Part shown: one piece after another, positions 1 through 8,657 of the stretch
Layout of the letters: each line of letters starts with the position of its first letter
Position numbering within the stretch: position 1 is the stretch's first letter
From: Flavobacterium ammoniigenes
GTDB lineage: Bacteria; Bacteroidota; Bacteroidia; Flavobacteriales; Flavobacteriaceae
Assembly (NCBI RefSeq): GCF_020886055.1
Contig: NZ_AP025184.1
Span: forward strand, 248,001 to 312,000
DNA: 64,000 nucleotides
Reading direction: 5' to 3'
The notes under the pieces: model-generated
The model's database searches: none
What the model was told of the DNA's origin: nothing
The model's input: only the letters and a program-made list of their open reading frames with translations
Translations under genes and position numbers: made by a program

Positions 1-92
1 GTAACCACTCCATCTACTCGAACGCCTTTCATAAAATAAGACAAGACGATTACCAAAATAGTGGTAACTAAAATTCTAATAAACAACTTCAT
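1..92 (-). CDS. Phage-holin-4-like small membrane protein (3' end outside window)
   Basis: Only the first 30 codons are in the window; the gene reads leftward off the edge. The start ATG is at 92-90. The visible N terminus (MKLFIRILVTTILVIV, then a short loop with GVRVDG) is one hydrophobic helix followed by a loop, as in the PF04020 'phage holin family 4 superfamily IV' membrane proteins common in Flavobacteriia. These are chromosomal membrane proteins and do not imply a prophage. The gene starts 8 bases past the stop of the hydrolase at 100-861 on the same strand, so the two are probably cotranscribed. Function unknown; the family call rests on a short N-terminal match. Confidence 0.6.
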   Translation of the reverse strand, partial: MKLFIRILVTTILVIVLSYFMKGVRVDGVV

Positions 93-99
93 AATTCTA

Positions 100-861
100 T
101 TAATTTAAATAAGACAAACTCAATTGATAAAACAAGGCTGGATTTTCGGCATGAAGCCAATGACCGGCATTTGGAATAGTTTCAATTCTAGCATTAGGAA
201 ATTGTTCTTTAATTGCCGGAACATCCGTATCCAAAATATAATCGGAATTGCCGCCACGGATAAAAAGTGTTGGTTTTTCAAAACTTAACTCTAATGGCAG
301 AGGTACTCCAATTTCGGTAATTTTTGTATTGAAAACTGCTAAATTAAATCGGAAGGCCAATTGACCCGGTTCTTGCCAATACAAACTTTTCAATAAAAAC
401 TGTCGGGTACCAAAATCTGGAATATATTTCGAAAGTATTGCTTCGACTTCAATTCGACTTGGTTTTAAAGTAAAATCAACAGCATTCAAACCTGCCAAAA
501 TATCTTGATGATGGGGTGCATAGTATTTAGGACCAATATCGGCCACAATTAATTTGTCTACTAATTCTGGATAGCGTGCTGCTAACAGCATGGCCGTTTT
601 TCCACCCATTGAGTGACCAATGATATTGATGTTGTTCAACTGATTATCTTTACAATACTGAACAATGTCTTGTACCATTAGTTTGTAACTAAATTCGTCC
701 GAGTGAAAGCTGCGCCCGTGGTTGCGCAAATCCAAAATATGGACTTCAAAACCTTCGGAAGCAAATTGTACTCCCAATGTTTTCCAATTGTCTGACATTC
801 CTAAAAATCCATGAAGAATTAAAAGTGGTTTGCCCGAACCTTCTATTTTTGAATATAACAT
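100..861 (-). CDS. Alpha/beta-fold hydrolase (YbfF-like esterase)
   Basis: A 253-residue cytosolic alpha/beta hydrolase. An HGF oxyanion-hole motif lies near residues 17-19, the nucleophile elbow GHSMGG at 82-87 puts the catalytic Ser at 84, and the C-terminal NAGHWLHAENP carries the catalytic His near 238. Size and motif order fit the YbfF/esterase group that cleaves short acyl esters or thioesters; the substrate cannot be read from sequence. There is no signal peptide. It lies downstream of pdxJ on the same strand, separated by a 98-base gap holding a palindromic repeat, and upstream of a small membrane protein. No functional link to pdxJ is evident. Confidence 0.85.
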   Translation of the reverse strand: MLYSKIEGSGKPLLILHGFLGMSDNWKTLGVQFASEGFEVHILDLRNHGRSFHSDEFSYKLMVQDIVQYCKDNQLNNINIIGHSMGGKTAMLLAARYPELVDKLIVADIGPKYYAPHHQDILAGLNAVDFTLKPSRIEVEAILSKYIPDFGTRQFLLKSLYWQEPGQLAFRFNLAVFNTKITEIGVPLPLELSFEKPTLFIRGGNSDYILDTDVPAIKEQFPNARIETIPNAGHWLHAENPALFYQLSLSYLN

Positions 862-879
862 ACTATTTTATTTTGAGCT

Positions 880-956
880 GCGTGAGGGATAGAGGCGATA
901 TCCTCGTAGTGCAACGGAGAGATAAAGCCGAAAGCCCGACCCGAAGGGACACGCCC
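880..956. repeat. GC-richer palindromic intergenic element (REP-like)
   Basis: The gap between pdxJ and the hydrolase contains about 77 bases that are clearly richer in G+C than their surroundings. The ends are inverted (GCGTG at 880-884, CACGC at 950-954). Inside are GAGG/CCTC arms at 892-895 and 902-905 and a CCCGAAGGG mini-hairpin near 940-948. Elements with similar ends (GCGTGAGGG ... GGGACACGCCC) recur in intergenic regions of Flavobacterium genomes as I recall them. Only one copy is seen here, so the repeat call is partly from memory. No ORF or terminator U-tract explains it. Confidence 0.5.
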
Positions 957-959
957 AAA

Positions 960-1673
960 TTATTTTAATTTTTGCAAATACATATTAACGACATTGTCTA
1001 AACCTAAATACAACGCTTCGGAAATCAATGCGTGGCCAATAGAAACCTCTAATAAGCCTGGAATATTTTGTTTGAAAAACTGAACATTGTCCAAACTTAG
1101 ATCGTGACCTGCGTTGATTCCTAAGCCTAATTCGTTAGCTAAAACTGCAGACGCGACATAGGGCTCAATGCCTTTTTCATTGCCTAAACCGTACTGGTGT
1201 GCAAAGGCTTCGGTATACAATTCGATGCGATCTGTTCCTGTTTTTTTGGCGCCTTCGATCATTTCAACAATGGGATCTACAAAAATAGAAGTGCGAATGC
1301 CATTGCGTTGAAATTCCTGAATCATCTCTGTTAAATACGATTGGTTTTTTACTGTGTCCCAACCTGCCGAAGAGGTAATAGCACCAATGGCATCTGGAAC
1401 TAAAGTGACTTGGTCTGGTTGACATTCTAACACCAAATCAATGAAATTATGTTGCGGATTGCCTTCAATATTGTATTCGGTTGAAACAATAGATTTCAAG
1501 TCGCGTGCATCTTGATAGCGAATGTGGCGTTCGTCTGGACGCGGATGAATAGTGATGCCTTGTGCACCAAATCTTTGAATATCGGCAGCGACTTTCAATA
1601 GATCAGGCACATTTCCACCACGGGCATTTCGTAAAGTTGCTATTTTGTTGATATTTACGCTTAACTTTGTCAT
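960..1673 (-). CDS. pdxJ: Pyridoxine 5'-phosphate synthase
   Basis: A 237-residue TIM-barrel enzyme of the DXP-dependent vitamin B6 pathway. It condenses 3-amino-2-oxopropyl phosphate with 1-deoxyxylulose 5-phosphate to give pyridoxine 5'-phosphate. The N-terminal VNINKIATLRNARGG, the TIHPRPDERHI stretch (about residues 41-51) and the C-terminal GLGINAGHDL motif are characteristic, and the length is normal. The start ATG at 1673 directly precedes the conserved N terminus. The gene is divergent from the CBS-domain gene at 1788, with candidate -7 boxes for both directions in the gap. Confidence 0.96.
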   Translation of the reverse strand: MTKLSVNINKIATLRNARGGNVPDLLKVAADIQRFGAQGITIHPRPDERHIRYQDARDLKSIVSTEYNIEGNPQHNFIDLVLECQPDQVTLVPDAIGAITSSAGWDTVKNQSYLTEMIQEFQRNGIRTSIFVDPIVEMIEGAKKTGTDRIELYTEAFAHQYGLGNEKGIEPYVASAVLANELGLGINAGHDLSLDNVQFFKQNIPGLLEVSIGHALISEALYLGLDNVVNMYLQKLK

Positions 1674-1698
1674 ACAACTGGAATTGGTTTAAATACAC

Positions 1699-1706
1699 TA
1701 TTTTTG
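1699..1706 (+). promoter_or_regulatory. Candidate -7 element for the CBS-nadK unit
   Basis: TATTTTTG matches the Bacteroidota sigma-A -7 consensus TAnnTTTG exactly, about 80 bases before the ATG at 1788. No TTG is found at the expected -33 distance, so this is a half-supported promoter. Confidence 0.35.
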
Positions 1707-1712
1707 CGGAGA

Positions 1713-1720
1713 CAAAAATA
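1713..1720 (-). promoter_or_regulatory. Candidate -7 element for pdxJ
   Basis: The plus strand reads CAAAAATA, which is TATTTTTG on the minus strand and an exact TAnnTTTG match, about 40 bases upstream of the pdxJ ATG. It lies only a few bases from the divergent -7 box at 1699-1706, so the two promoters would overlap. No -33 TTG is visible. Confidence 0.35.
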
Positions 1721-1787
1721 CAAAGTAAAAGGTAGGAGTTTTTGCCTTTTTTTGATTATTTTGCATAAACTATCGAGAATTGATTTT

Positions 1788-2447
1788 ATGACAGTAATTA
1801 CAGACTACATTAACAACGACTATAGAGCCCTGGATAGCCAAGAAACAATTCTTGCTGCACAGGACTTTTTTATGGACGCTTCGTATTCTCATTTTCCGGT
1901 TTTGGATGCGGGAGTATACATTGGTAGTATTGTAGCTGATGATTTGGAAACTTTTGATACTGACAAAAAAGTAGGTGATTACAAATATACTTTGGAACCG
2001 TTTTTTGTAAGACCCAATATGATCTGGCTGGATGTTTTAGAAGTTTTTGGCAAAAATCATTCGGATATTGTTCCTGTTTTAGATGAAAACAACCATTATG
2101 TTGGCTATTATGAATTAGCCGATGTTATGAAATTTTTTAACGAAACGTCATTCATTAAAGAAGCAGGAGGCATCATTATTGTAAAAAAAGCGCTGATTGA
2201 CTACTCCATGAGCCAGATTACCCAAATTGTAGAAAGCAATAATGGAAAATTATTAGGCCTTTTTGTATCTGATTCAGATAATGAAACGATAGAAATTACA
2301 ATAAAAGTAACTTTAGGTGTTATAAATGACATTATCCAAACTTTCAGACGCTACAATTATGAAATTATATCCGAACACAATGAAGATAATTACATCAACA
2401 ACTTGAAAGAACGTTCTGACTATTTAGACAAATACCTGAATATTTAA
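1788..2447 (+). CDS. CBS-domain protein (AcuB-like)
   Basis: About 219 residues counted from the ATG at 1788 (MTVITDYINNDYRAL); upstream in-frame codons are not protein-like and overlap the promoter region, so this start is preferred. Two CBS motifs occupy roughly residues 1-125 (DASYSHFPVLD; HSDIVPVLDENNHYVGYYELADVM). A C-terminal region of about 80 residues resembles the ACT-like tail of AcuB-type proteins. CBS pairs usually sense adenine nucleotides. It lies 22 bases before nadK and is probably cotranscribed; a role in adjusting NAD(P) or envelope metabolism is only inferred from that position. Confidence 0.85.
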   Translation: MTVITDYINNDYRALDSQETILAAQDFFMDASYSHFPVLDAGVYIGSIVADDLETFDTDKKVGDYKYTLEPFFVRPNMIWLDVLEVFGKNHSDIVPVLDENNHYVGYYELADVMKFFNETSFIKEAGGIIIVKKALIDYSMSQITQIVESNNGKLLGLFVSDSDNETIEITIKVTLGVINDIIQTFRRYNYEIISEHNEDNYINNLKERSDYLDKYLNI

Positions 2448-2469
2448 CTTCAAGTTATACCTATAGAAA

Positions 2470-3354
2470 ATGAAAATAGCCATCTACGGACAATATTATC
2501 TCAACAGTACCGAACCGATTATAAAAGACATTTTTGTTTTTTTTAAAAAGAATAATATTGAACTCATTATTGAATCGGTATTTCTTGACATGTTGTACGA
2601 GAAAAATATTATTCACGAAACCTACCCCACTTTCTCTTCTCATACCGAATTAGATTCTAGTTTTGATATGGTAATCAGTATTGGTGGCGACGGAACTATT
2701 TTGCGAGCCGCTACTTTGGTTCGCAATTCTGGAGTCCCTATTTTGGGAATCAATGCTGGGCGATTAGGATTTTTGGCAACGGTTCAAAAAGAAAAAATTG
2801 ATTCATTTTTGCAATTTGTCATTGATAAAAAATACAGTATCTCAAAAAGAACTTTACTAAGTTTGGATTGTTCTCCTGAAAATGAAGCGATCCAAGAGAT
2901 TAATTTTGCCATGAACGAAATCACCGTGAGTAGAAAAGATACAACTTCGATGATTACGATAGAAACTTATTTGAACGACGAATTTTTAAATTCGTATTGG
3001 GCAGACGGATTAATTATTTCCACTCCAACGGGTTCAACGGGTTACTCTATGAGTTGTGGCGGTCCTATTTTAACTCCAGAGGTAAAAAGCATAGTAATTA
3101 CTCCAATTGCACCTCATAATTTAAACGCACGTCCTCTTGTTATTCCGGATAATACCGAAATCAAACTACGAGTTACTGGCCGAGAAGATCAATATTTGGT
3201 ATCGCTCGATTCCCGAGTAACCACAGTAAAAAACGAATCCATTTTGATTATCAAAAAAAATCCTTTCGAAATCAATATGATCGAAATCCCAGAAGAAACT
3301 TTTTTAAAAACTTTGCGTAACAAATTATTGTGGGGAGAAGATAAAAGAAATTAA
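2470..3354 (+). CDS. nadK: NAD kinase
   Basis: A 294-residue cytosolic enzyme phosphorylating NAD+ to NADP+. The diagnostic ISIGGDGTILRAA motif lies near residue 72, NAGRLGFLA follows around 95, and TPTGSTGYSMSCGGP sits near 185; all key residues are present. Length is normal for the bacterial family. The ATG at 2470 begins MKIAIYGQYY, a typical Rossmann-like N terminus. It follows the CBS gene closely and precedes the porG-like gene, which has its own candidate promoter. Confidence 0.96.
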   Translation: MKIAIYGQYYLNSTEPIIKDIFVFFKKNNIELIIESVFLDMLYEKNIIHETYPTFSSHTELDSSFDMVISIGGDGTILRAATLVRNSGVPILGINAGRLGFLATVQKEKIDSFLQFVIDKKYSISKRTLLSLDCSPENEAIQEINFAMNEITVSRKDTTSMITIETYLNDEFLNSYWADGLIISTPTGSTGYSMSCGGPILTPEVKSIVITPIAPHNLNARPLVIPDNTEIKLRVTGREDQYLVSLDSRVTTVKNESILIIKKNPFEINMIEIPEETFLKTLRNKLLWGEDKRN

Positions 3355-3468
3355 TTCCCGTTTATACGATTTGAATCTGATTTTCGTTTCTACTTAGTTT
3401 AGAGTTTCTGAAATTTGAACTTTCCATTCAGTAAACGCACCTTTATACATTATATGAACTCATAGTCC

Positions 3469-3476
3469 TATATTTG
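3469..3476 (+). promoter_or_regulatory. Candidate -7 element for the porG-uppS-bamA unit
   Basis: TATATTTG, an exact TAnnTTTG match, lies 18 bases before the ATG at 3495 in the 140-base gap after nadK. This predicts a short leader. No TTG at -33, so support is partial. Confidence 0.4.
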
Positions 3477-3494
3477 TGACCCATTTTTATTTCA

Positions 3495-4175
3495 ATGACT
3501 AAAATCAATATTGCTTTAATCTGTTTATTATTCTTTACAGCAACTCAAGCTCAAATAAATGAGTTAGGCGTTTTTGTGGGAGGAAGTAACTTTATAGGAG
3601 ATGTTGGTTCAACAACCTATGTTAATCCGAATAGTCCAGCAATAGGGTTAGTATACAAATGGAATAAAACCCCTCGACATTCTTGGCGATTTTCTTTTAT
3701 TAAATCAAAACTAACAGCCAAAGATATCGAATCTAATGATCAGAAACGAATGGTGAGAAAGTATGAATTTGACAATGCTATAACTGAACTTTCTGGTGGT
3801 ATCGAATTCAATTTTTTTGATTTTAATATCTTCAATCCATTAGAAAGAAAAATAACTCCTTATGTCTATACTGGTCTAAGTCTAAGCTTTTATGATAGTT
3901 TATTTTTCAAATATGGAAGGTCAGAATTTGATTCAAAACAAAAAACTCTTGGATTACCATTAATTTTAGGTGTAAAATCCAATTTAACTTCTAATTTTGT
4001 GGTCGGTTTAGAAGTAGGTAGCCGATTTACTTTTGCTGACGACTTAGATGGTAGTCTTCCAAAAAATAGTAATGGAATTCCTTTTGGAAATTTCAACAAT
4101 AAGGATTGGTATGTATTTTCAGGTTTGACGTTAACCTATACGTTTGGCAACAAACCATGTTTTTGCGCAGAATAA
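3495..4175 (+). CDS. porG: PorG-like (DUF6089) outer-membrane protein, type IX secretion
   Basis: A 226-residue protein with a signal peptide ending near residue 20 (LLFFTATQAQ-INEL). The rest is an alternating beta pattern with an aromatic-rich C-terminal strand region (WYVFSGLTLTYTFG), as in small outer-membrane barrels. It fits the DUF6089/PorG family, in which Porphyromonas PorG associates with the PorK/PorN ring of the type IX secretion system. The gene order PorG-like, uppS, bamA, ompH, ompH is the same as I recall for the Porphyromonas locus, which supports the call. Its stop is 1 base before the uppS ATG. The symbol is by family and synteny, not proven. Confidence 0.75.
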   Translation: MTKINIALICLLFFTATQAQINELGVFVGGSNFIGDVGSTTYVNPNSPAIGLVYKWNKTPRHSWRFSFIKSKLTAKDIESNDQKRMVRKYEFDNAITELSGGIEFNFFDFNIFNPLERKITPYVYTGLSLSFYDSLFFKYGRSEFDSKQKTLGLPLILGVKSNLTSNFVVGLEVGSRFTFADDLDGSLPKNSNGIPFGNFNNKDWYVFSGLTLTYTFGNKPCFCAE

Positions 4176-4176
4176 A

Positions 4177-4917
4177 ATGGATATAATAAAAAATATAGAT
4201 ATAAATAAACTCCCAAAACACCTTGCCATTATTATGGATGGGAATGGCCGTTGGGCAAAACAACGCGGTTTATTACGCGCATTAGGTCACGAAAGCGGTA
4301 CTAAATCGGTAAAAAAAATTATCGAAGCTTGTGCTAAATTGGGCATTGAAAATTTAACTCTATATGCATTTTCAACCGAAAATTGGAACCGGCCACAATT
4401 AGAAGTTGAAGCTTTAATGCGAGTTTTAGTTAATTCGCTTAAGAAAGAACTACCCACTTTAGAACGGAACAATATCAAAATGAATGCAATTGGTAATTTA
4501 AACCAATTGCCAAAAGTCGCTCAAAAAGAATTACAAGAAGTAATTGATAAAACAGCTAAAAACACCAAACTTACCTTAACATTAGCATTAAGTTACGGAT
4601 CAAGAGAGGAAATTGTGCGAGCAGTGAAAAATATTAGTGATAAAGTTAAAAATAATATAATTTCAATAGACACTATTGACGATTCCATTATAAATGAGCA
4701 TCTTTACACCCAAAATTTACCAGAGGTAGATTTATTAATACGAACTAGTGGAGAACATAGAATCAGTAATTTTTTGCTATGGCAAATAGCTTATGCAGAA
4801 TTATATTTTACTGATATATTATGGCCTGACTTTAAAGAAGAAGATTTATATGAGGCTATCCTTAGTTATCAAAAAAGAGAACGTAGATTTGGAAAAACAA
4901 GCGAACAAATTAAATAA
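4177..4917 (+). CDS. uppS: Isoprenyl transferase (undecaprenyl diphosphate synthase)
   Basis: About 246 residues from the ATG at 4177, one base after the porG-like stop; the longer in-frame start at 4144 lies inside that gene and adds non-conserved residues. The cis-prenyltransferase makes undecaprenyl diphosphate, the lipid carrier for peptidoglycan and surface glycans. The catalytic IIMDGNGRWA motif (about residues 18-27) and the C-terminal RTSGEHRISNFLLWQ with following YAELYF are intact. It is translationally coupled to porG-like and followed directly by bamA, so lipid carrier supply and outer-membrane assembly share an operon. Confidence 0.95.
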   Translation: MDIIKNIDINKLPKHLAIIMDGNGRWAKQRGLLRALGHESGTKSVKKIIEACAKLGIENLTLYAFSTENWNRPQLEVEALMRVLVNSLKKELPTLERNNIKMNAIGNLNQLPKVAQKELQEVIDKTAKNTKLTLTLALSYGSREEIVRAVKNISDKVKNNIISIDTIDDSIINEHLYTQNLPEVDLLIRTSGEHRISNFLLWQIAYAELYFTDILWPDFKEEDLYEAILSYQKRERRFGKTSEQIK

Positions 4918-4924
4918 TTTATTA

Positions 4925-7594
4925 GTGTTACAAAAAAGCATACGATTAGCAATTTGCTTACTAATATTCGGAAGTATTTTCCAGGCAAAAGCACAAGATA
5001 GAGTACCATTTGATCAAGGAAAAAAATATTTCCTAGCAGATGTTAATGTAGTTGGTAAAATCACTTTCAACACACAAACGGTAGTGACGTTTACAGGACT
5101 TCAAAAGGGAAATGAAATTACTATCCCTGGAGAAGAGATTAGTAGCGCAATTAAAAAATTAGGCAAATTAGGCTTATTCAATGAAATTTCGTTCTACGTT
5201 AATAAAGTAGAAAATGACAGTATTTACCTTGATTTGCATTTAGAAGAATTACCTAAACTAAACAAGGTTAGATTTGTAGGGATAAAGAAAAATAAAACGG
5301 AAGCTTTGATCAAAGACAATGGCCTAACCGAAAATAAAGTAGTGAACGAAAACTTAATTACTACCACTAAAAACTATATCGAAAACAAATACAAAAAAGA
5401 CGGTTATTTTAACACTAAAGTAAATATTAATACCGTAGTTGATACCACAACAATTAACCAAGTTAATATGTTGGTTTCAATCGACAAAGGCACCAAAGTG
5501 AAAATTGATAAAATTGACTTTGTTGGTAATGTTAAACTATCTGACAAATCGTTGCGAAAAGCAATGAAAGATACCAAACAGAAAAAAATTACTCGTTTAT
5601 TTAAGGCGTCCAAATTTATCAAAGACAAATACAAATCTGATTTAGATAAAGTAATTGATGCGTATAAAGAAAAAGGGTTTAGAGATGCTAGAATCGTATC
5701 GGATACTGTAAGTTATGATAAATCAAAGAATGCTTTAGCGGTATCCATTAAAGTTGAAGAAGGTAATAAATACTATTTCGGAAACATTAAATTCTTAGGT
5801 AATACGGTTTATCCAGACCAAGGATTAAGCAGAGTTTTAGGGCTAAAAAAAGGGGATGTATATAACGGTGTTTTATTAGAAAAACGAATTGCTGATAAAT
5901 CTAAACCAGACGGTGAAGACATCACAAACTTATATCAGAACAATGGATATTTATTTTCAAGCATCAATGCTGTTGAAGTAAAAACGGCTAATGATACAAT
6001 TGATTTTGAAATTCGCGTTACCGAAGGACCTATAGCTTACTTTAACAAAATTACTGTCGTTGGAAATGACAAAACCAATGACCAAGTAATTTACCGTGAG
6101 TTGAGAACCAAACCAGGTGAAAAATACAGTAAAGAAGAATTGGTAAGAACTATAAGAGAAATTGGACAACTTGGTTTCTTTGATCCAGAAACTATTGATC
6201 CTAAATTTAAAAATGTGGATTCCAGTGCAGGAACTGTGGACATTGAATATAATCTTGCCGAAAAGGGAGCTAGTCAAATAGAACTTCAAGGTGGTTATGG
6301 CGGAGGTGGTTTCATTGGAACACTTGGTCTGTCATTTAATAACTTTTCTGCTCGAAATATATTTAATAAAGAGGCTTACAAACCGTTGCCAATGGGAGAT
6401 GGACAAAAAGTATCTTTACGATTACAAGCAAGTACCTATTTTAAAACCTACAGTGCATCGTTTTCAGAACCTTGGTTTGGCGGAAAAAAACCGGTTCAAT
6501 TCAGTACTTCTGTTTCATTTAGCGAACAATATTTAAACAATTTTGTGACTTATAAGGTAGATAAATCAAAAAGTTTCAGCATCCTAACCCTTTCTGTTGG
6601 TATAGCAAAAAGATTAACGGTACCAGATGATTATTTTGTTTTATCCCAATCATTAAGTTACCAACATTATGCATTAAACAACTACAATACTGGCTTGTTT
6701 ACTTTTGGAAATGGAACATCAAGAAACTTATCTTATACAGTTGGTTTAACAAGAAGCAATAAAGGGGTTAACCCAATATTCCCAACCTATGGTTCTGAAT
6801 TTAGTGTATCGGCAAAATTAACCCCACCCTATTCTTTGTTTAGCAAAACAAATTATGCAACCCTTGGCGACCTAGAAGCATTCAAATACCGACATGTAGG
6901 CACCACTTATGCTGGAACAGACGGAATATTGGTGAATGAAGGAGATCTAGTTGAAGCAATCCCAAGTGCAGCAAATCCAACTCCTAACCGAGTTACAAAT
7001 ATCCAAGAAGCAGCCGCAGATCCATCTAAAGTAGATCAGGAAAAATTCAAATGGTTAGAATATTACAAAATCAAATTCAAAGCCGATTGGTACACCAAAA
7101 TATACGGAAAATTAGTATTGCGTAGTTTGTCTGAATTTGGATTTATGGGAGCTTACAATCAAAACCGCGGATCTGTTCCTTTCGAAAGATTCTATTTAGG
7201 TGGAGATGGAATGGCTAATTTTGCAATGGATGGTAGAGAAACAATTCAATTAAGAGGTTATCCAAACAACTCTCTTACACCAATTAATAATGCAGGAGAA
7301 CAATTGGGAGCAACTATCTATAATAAATTTTCATTAGAAATGAGATATCCAATTACATTGAAAGCATCAGCATCTATTTACGCATTAGCATTTTTAGAGG
7401 CTGGTTCATCCTATGAATCTTTCAAAAGCTATAATCCATTTGCATTAAATCGTTCTGCCGGTGTTGGATTAAGAGTTTTCATGCCTGCTTTCGGATTATT
7501 AGGAATTGATTTTGCTAAAGGTTTTGATGCATTACCTGGACAAACAGCTCCTAATGGATGGGAAACCCATTTTATCATTGGACAGCAGTTCTAG
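4925..7594 (+). CDS. bamA: Outer-membrane protein assembly factor BamA
   Basis: An Omp85-family protein of about 889 residues: signal peptide (VLQKSIRLAICLLIFGSIFQAKA-QD), successive POTRA repeats over roughly residues 25-440 (e.g. LADVNVVGKITF, KIDKIDFVGNV, YYFGNIKFLGNT, AYFNKITVVGND), then the surface-antigen beta barrel ending FIIGQQF. It inserts beta-barrel proteins into the outer membrane. I chose the GTG at 4925, 7 bases after uppS, because it starts directly at the signal peptide; an in-frame ATG at 4850 would add 25 charged residues and overlap uppS. The next genes are its periplasmic chaperones. Confidence 0.94.
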   Translation: MLQKSIRLAICLLIFGSIFQAKAQDRVPFDQGKKYFLADVNVVGKITFNTQTVVTFTGLQKGNEITIPGEEISSAIKKLGKLGLFNEISFYVNKVENDSIYLDLHLEELPKLNKVRFVGIKKNKTEALIKDNGLTENKVVNENLITTTKNYIENKYKKDGYFNTKVNINTVVDTTTINQVNMLVSIDKGTKVKIDKIDFVGNVKLSDKSLRKAMKDTKQKKITRLFKASKFIKDKYKSDLDKVIDAYKEKGFRDARIVSDTVSYDKSKNALAVSIKVEEGNKYYFGNIKFLGNTVYPDQGLSRVLGLKKGDVYNGVLLEKRIADKSKPDGEDITNLYQNNGYLFSSINAVEVKTANDTIDFEIRVTEGPIAYFNKITVVGNDKTNDQVIYRELRTKPGEKYSKEELVRTIREIGQLGFFDPETIDPKFKNVDSSAGTVDIEYNLAEKGASQIELQGGYGGGGFIGTLGLSFNNFSARNIFNKEAYKPLPMGDGQKVSLRLQASTYFKTYSASFSEPWFGGKKPVQFSTSVSFSEQYLNNFVTYKVDKSKSFSILTLSVGIAKRLTVPDDYFVLSQSLSYQHYALNNYNTGLFTFGNGTSRNLSYTVGLTRSNKGVNPIFPTYGSEFSVSAKLTPPYSLFSKTNYATLGDLEAFKYRHVGTTYAGTDGILVNEGDLVEAIPSAANPTPNRVTNIQEAAADPSKVDQEKFKWLEYYKIKFKADWYTKIYGKLVLRSLSEFGFMGAYNQNRGSVPFERFYLGGDGMANFAMDGRETIQLRGYPNNSLTPINNAGEQLGATIYNKFSLEMRYPITLKASASIYALAFLEAGSSYESFKSYNPFALNRSAGVGLRVFMPAFGLLGIDFAKGFDALPGQTAPNGWETHFIIGQQF

Positions 7595-7627
7595 GACTTG
7601 AATTCATTTCCAAAAACAACAAAAGTT

Positions 7628-8638
7628 ATGAGAAAACAATTATTATTTCTATTTTTAACGATTATTGGAACAGGAACAATTCAAGGGCAAATTAAAAGCA
7701 CTAAGATTGGTTATATTGATATGGAATACATTTTACAAAATGTTTCCAATTATAAAGAAGCTCAAAACCAATTAGAACAAAAAGCACAAAAGTGGCAACA
7801 AGAAATTGAAGAAAAAAAGAAGGAAATTAACAAACTTTCTGAATCGTTAAAGACAGAAAAACCTTTGTTAACCAAAGAACTAATAGAAGAAAGAGAAACT
7901 GAAATCAAGTTTTTAGAGAAAGAGTTAATTGAGTTTCAACAAAATAGATTTGGTGCCAATGGAGCATTGATTCAACAAAAATTAGTATTAACCAAACCCA
8001 TCCAGGATCAGGTTTTTACAACGGTTCAAGATATTGCTGAGGCCAAACAATTTGATTTTATATTTGATAAATCATCAGACTTGACAATGTTATTTGCCGC
8101 CAAACGATTTGATATTAGTGACCAAGTATTGCGTGTATTAAATAGAGCGGAAAAGAGAGAACAACTCACTAAAAAACAACAAAAAGAATTAGAAGAGAAA
8201 GAAAAAAAAGAAGATGCTCTTAATGAAAATCCAGGTGTTTTAGAACGAGAAAAAGCATTGGAAGAGAAAAAAGCAGCTCGGGAAAAAATAATTGCAGAAA
8301 GAAAGTTGCAACAGGAAGTAAAGAAAAAAGAATTTGAAGAGCAAAGAAAAAAGGTAGCCGAAGAAAAAGCAGCTAAAAAAAGTACTCCCCCTACAACAAA
8401 TAACAAGAGTGAAGAAAAAGTTAGTATCACTAATAAGGCGCAAGAAAAACTGGAAGCTGCGGAATTAGTGAGAAAAAAACAAGCGGAAGATAAAGCCAAA
8501 ATTCTTGAAGAACGTAAAAAAATAATCGAGGAAAAAAGAAAGGCTGCCGAAGACAAAAGAAACAAAATAATAGAAGAAAGAGCTGCGGCTAAAAAAGCTG
8601 CCGAAGAAAAATTAAAAACAAATACAAACAATAATTAA
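7628..8638 (+). CDS. Skp/OmpH-family periplasmic chaperone with long charged tail
   Basis: About 336 residues from the ATG at 7628, starting with a signal peptide (MRKQLLFLFLTIIGTGTIQGQ). Residues 25-170 form the OmpH/Skp domain (KIGYIDMEYILQNV, coiled-coil arms, FDFIFDKSSDLTMLFAAK). The remainder, roughly 170-336, is an extremely Lys/Glu/Ala-rich heptad-like tail (KKAAREKIIAERK, KKAAEEKLK) that ordinary 160-180-residue Skp proteins lack. Skp holds unfolded outer-membrane proteins for BamA. It lies between bamA and a second, short ompH paralogue. The tail may extend the coiled coil or bind peptidoglycan; neither is shown. Confidence 0.88.
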   Translation: MRKQLLFLFLTIIGTGTIQGQIKSTKIGYIDMEYILQNVSNYKEAQNQLEQKAQKWQQEIEEKKKEINKLSESLKTEKPLLTKELIEERETEIKFLEKELIEFQQNRFGANGALIQQKLVLTKPIQDQVFTTVQDIAEAKQFDFIFDKSSDLTMLFAAKRFDISDQVLRVLNRAEKREQLTKKQQKELEEKEKKEDALNENPGVLEREKALEEKKAAREKIIAERKLQQEVKKKEFEEQRKKVAEEKAAKKSTPPTTNNKSEEKVSITNKAQEKLEAAELVRKKQAEDKAKILEERKKIIEEKRKAAEDKRNKIIEERAAAKKAAEEKLKTNTNNN

Positions 8639-8657
8639 TATTAAACACCTTTAAACA

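Noticed and set aside
1-92. Prophage, suggested by the holin-family name of the truncated gene
   Set aside because: No other phage gene, integrase or attachment site is present, and this membrane family is common in chromosomes.
8026-8631. Long antisense open frame opposite the first Skp-like gene
   Set aside because: Its Phe/Ser/Leu-rich translation is what results from reading Lys/Glu/Ala codons backwards; it has no domain, promoter or independent support.
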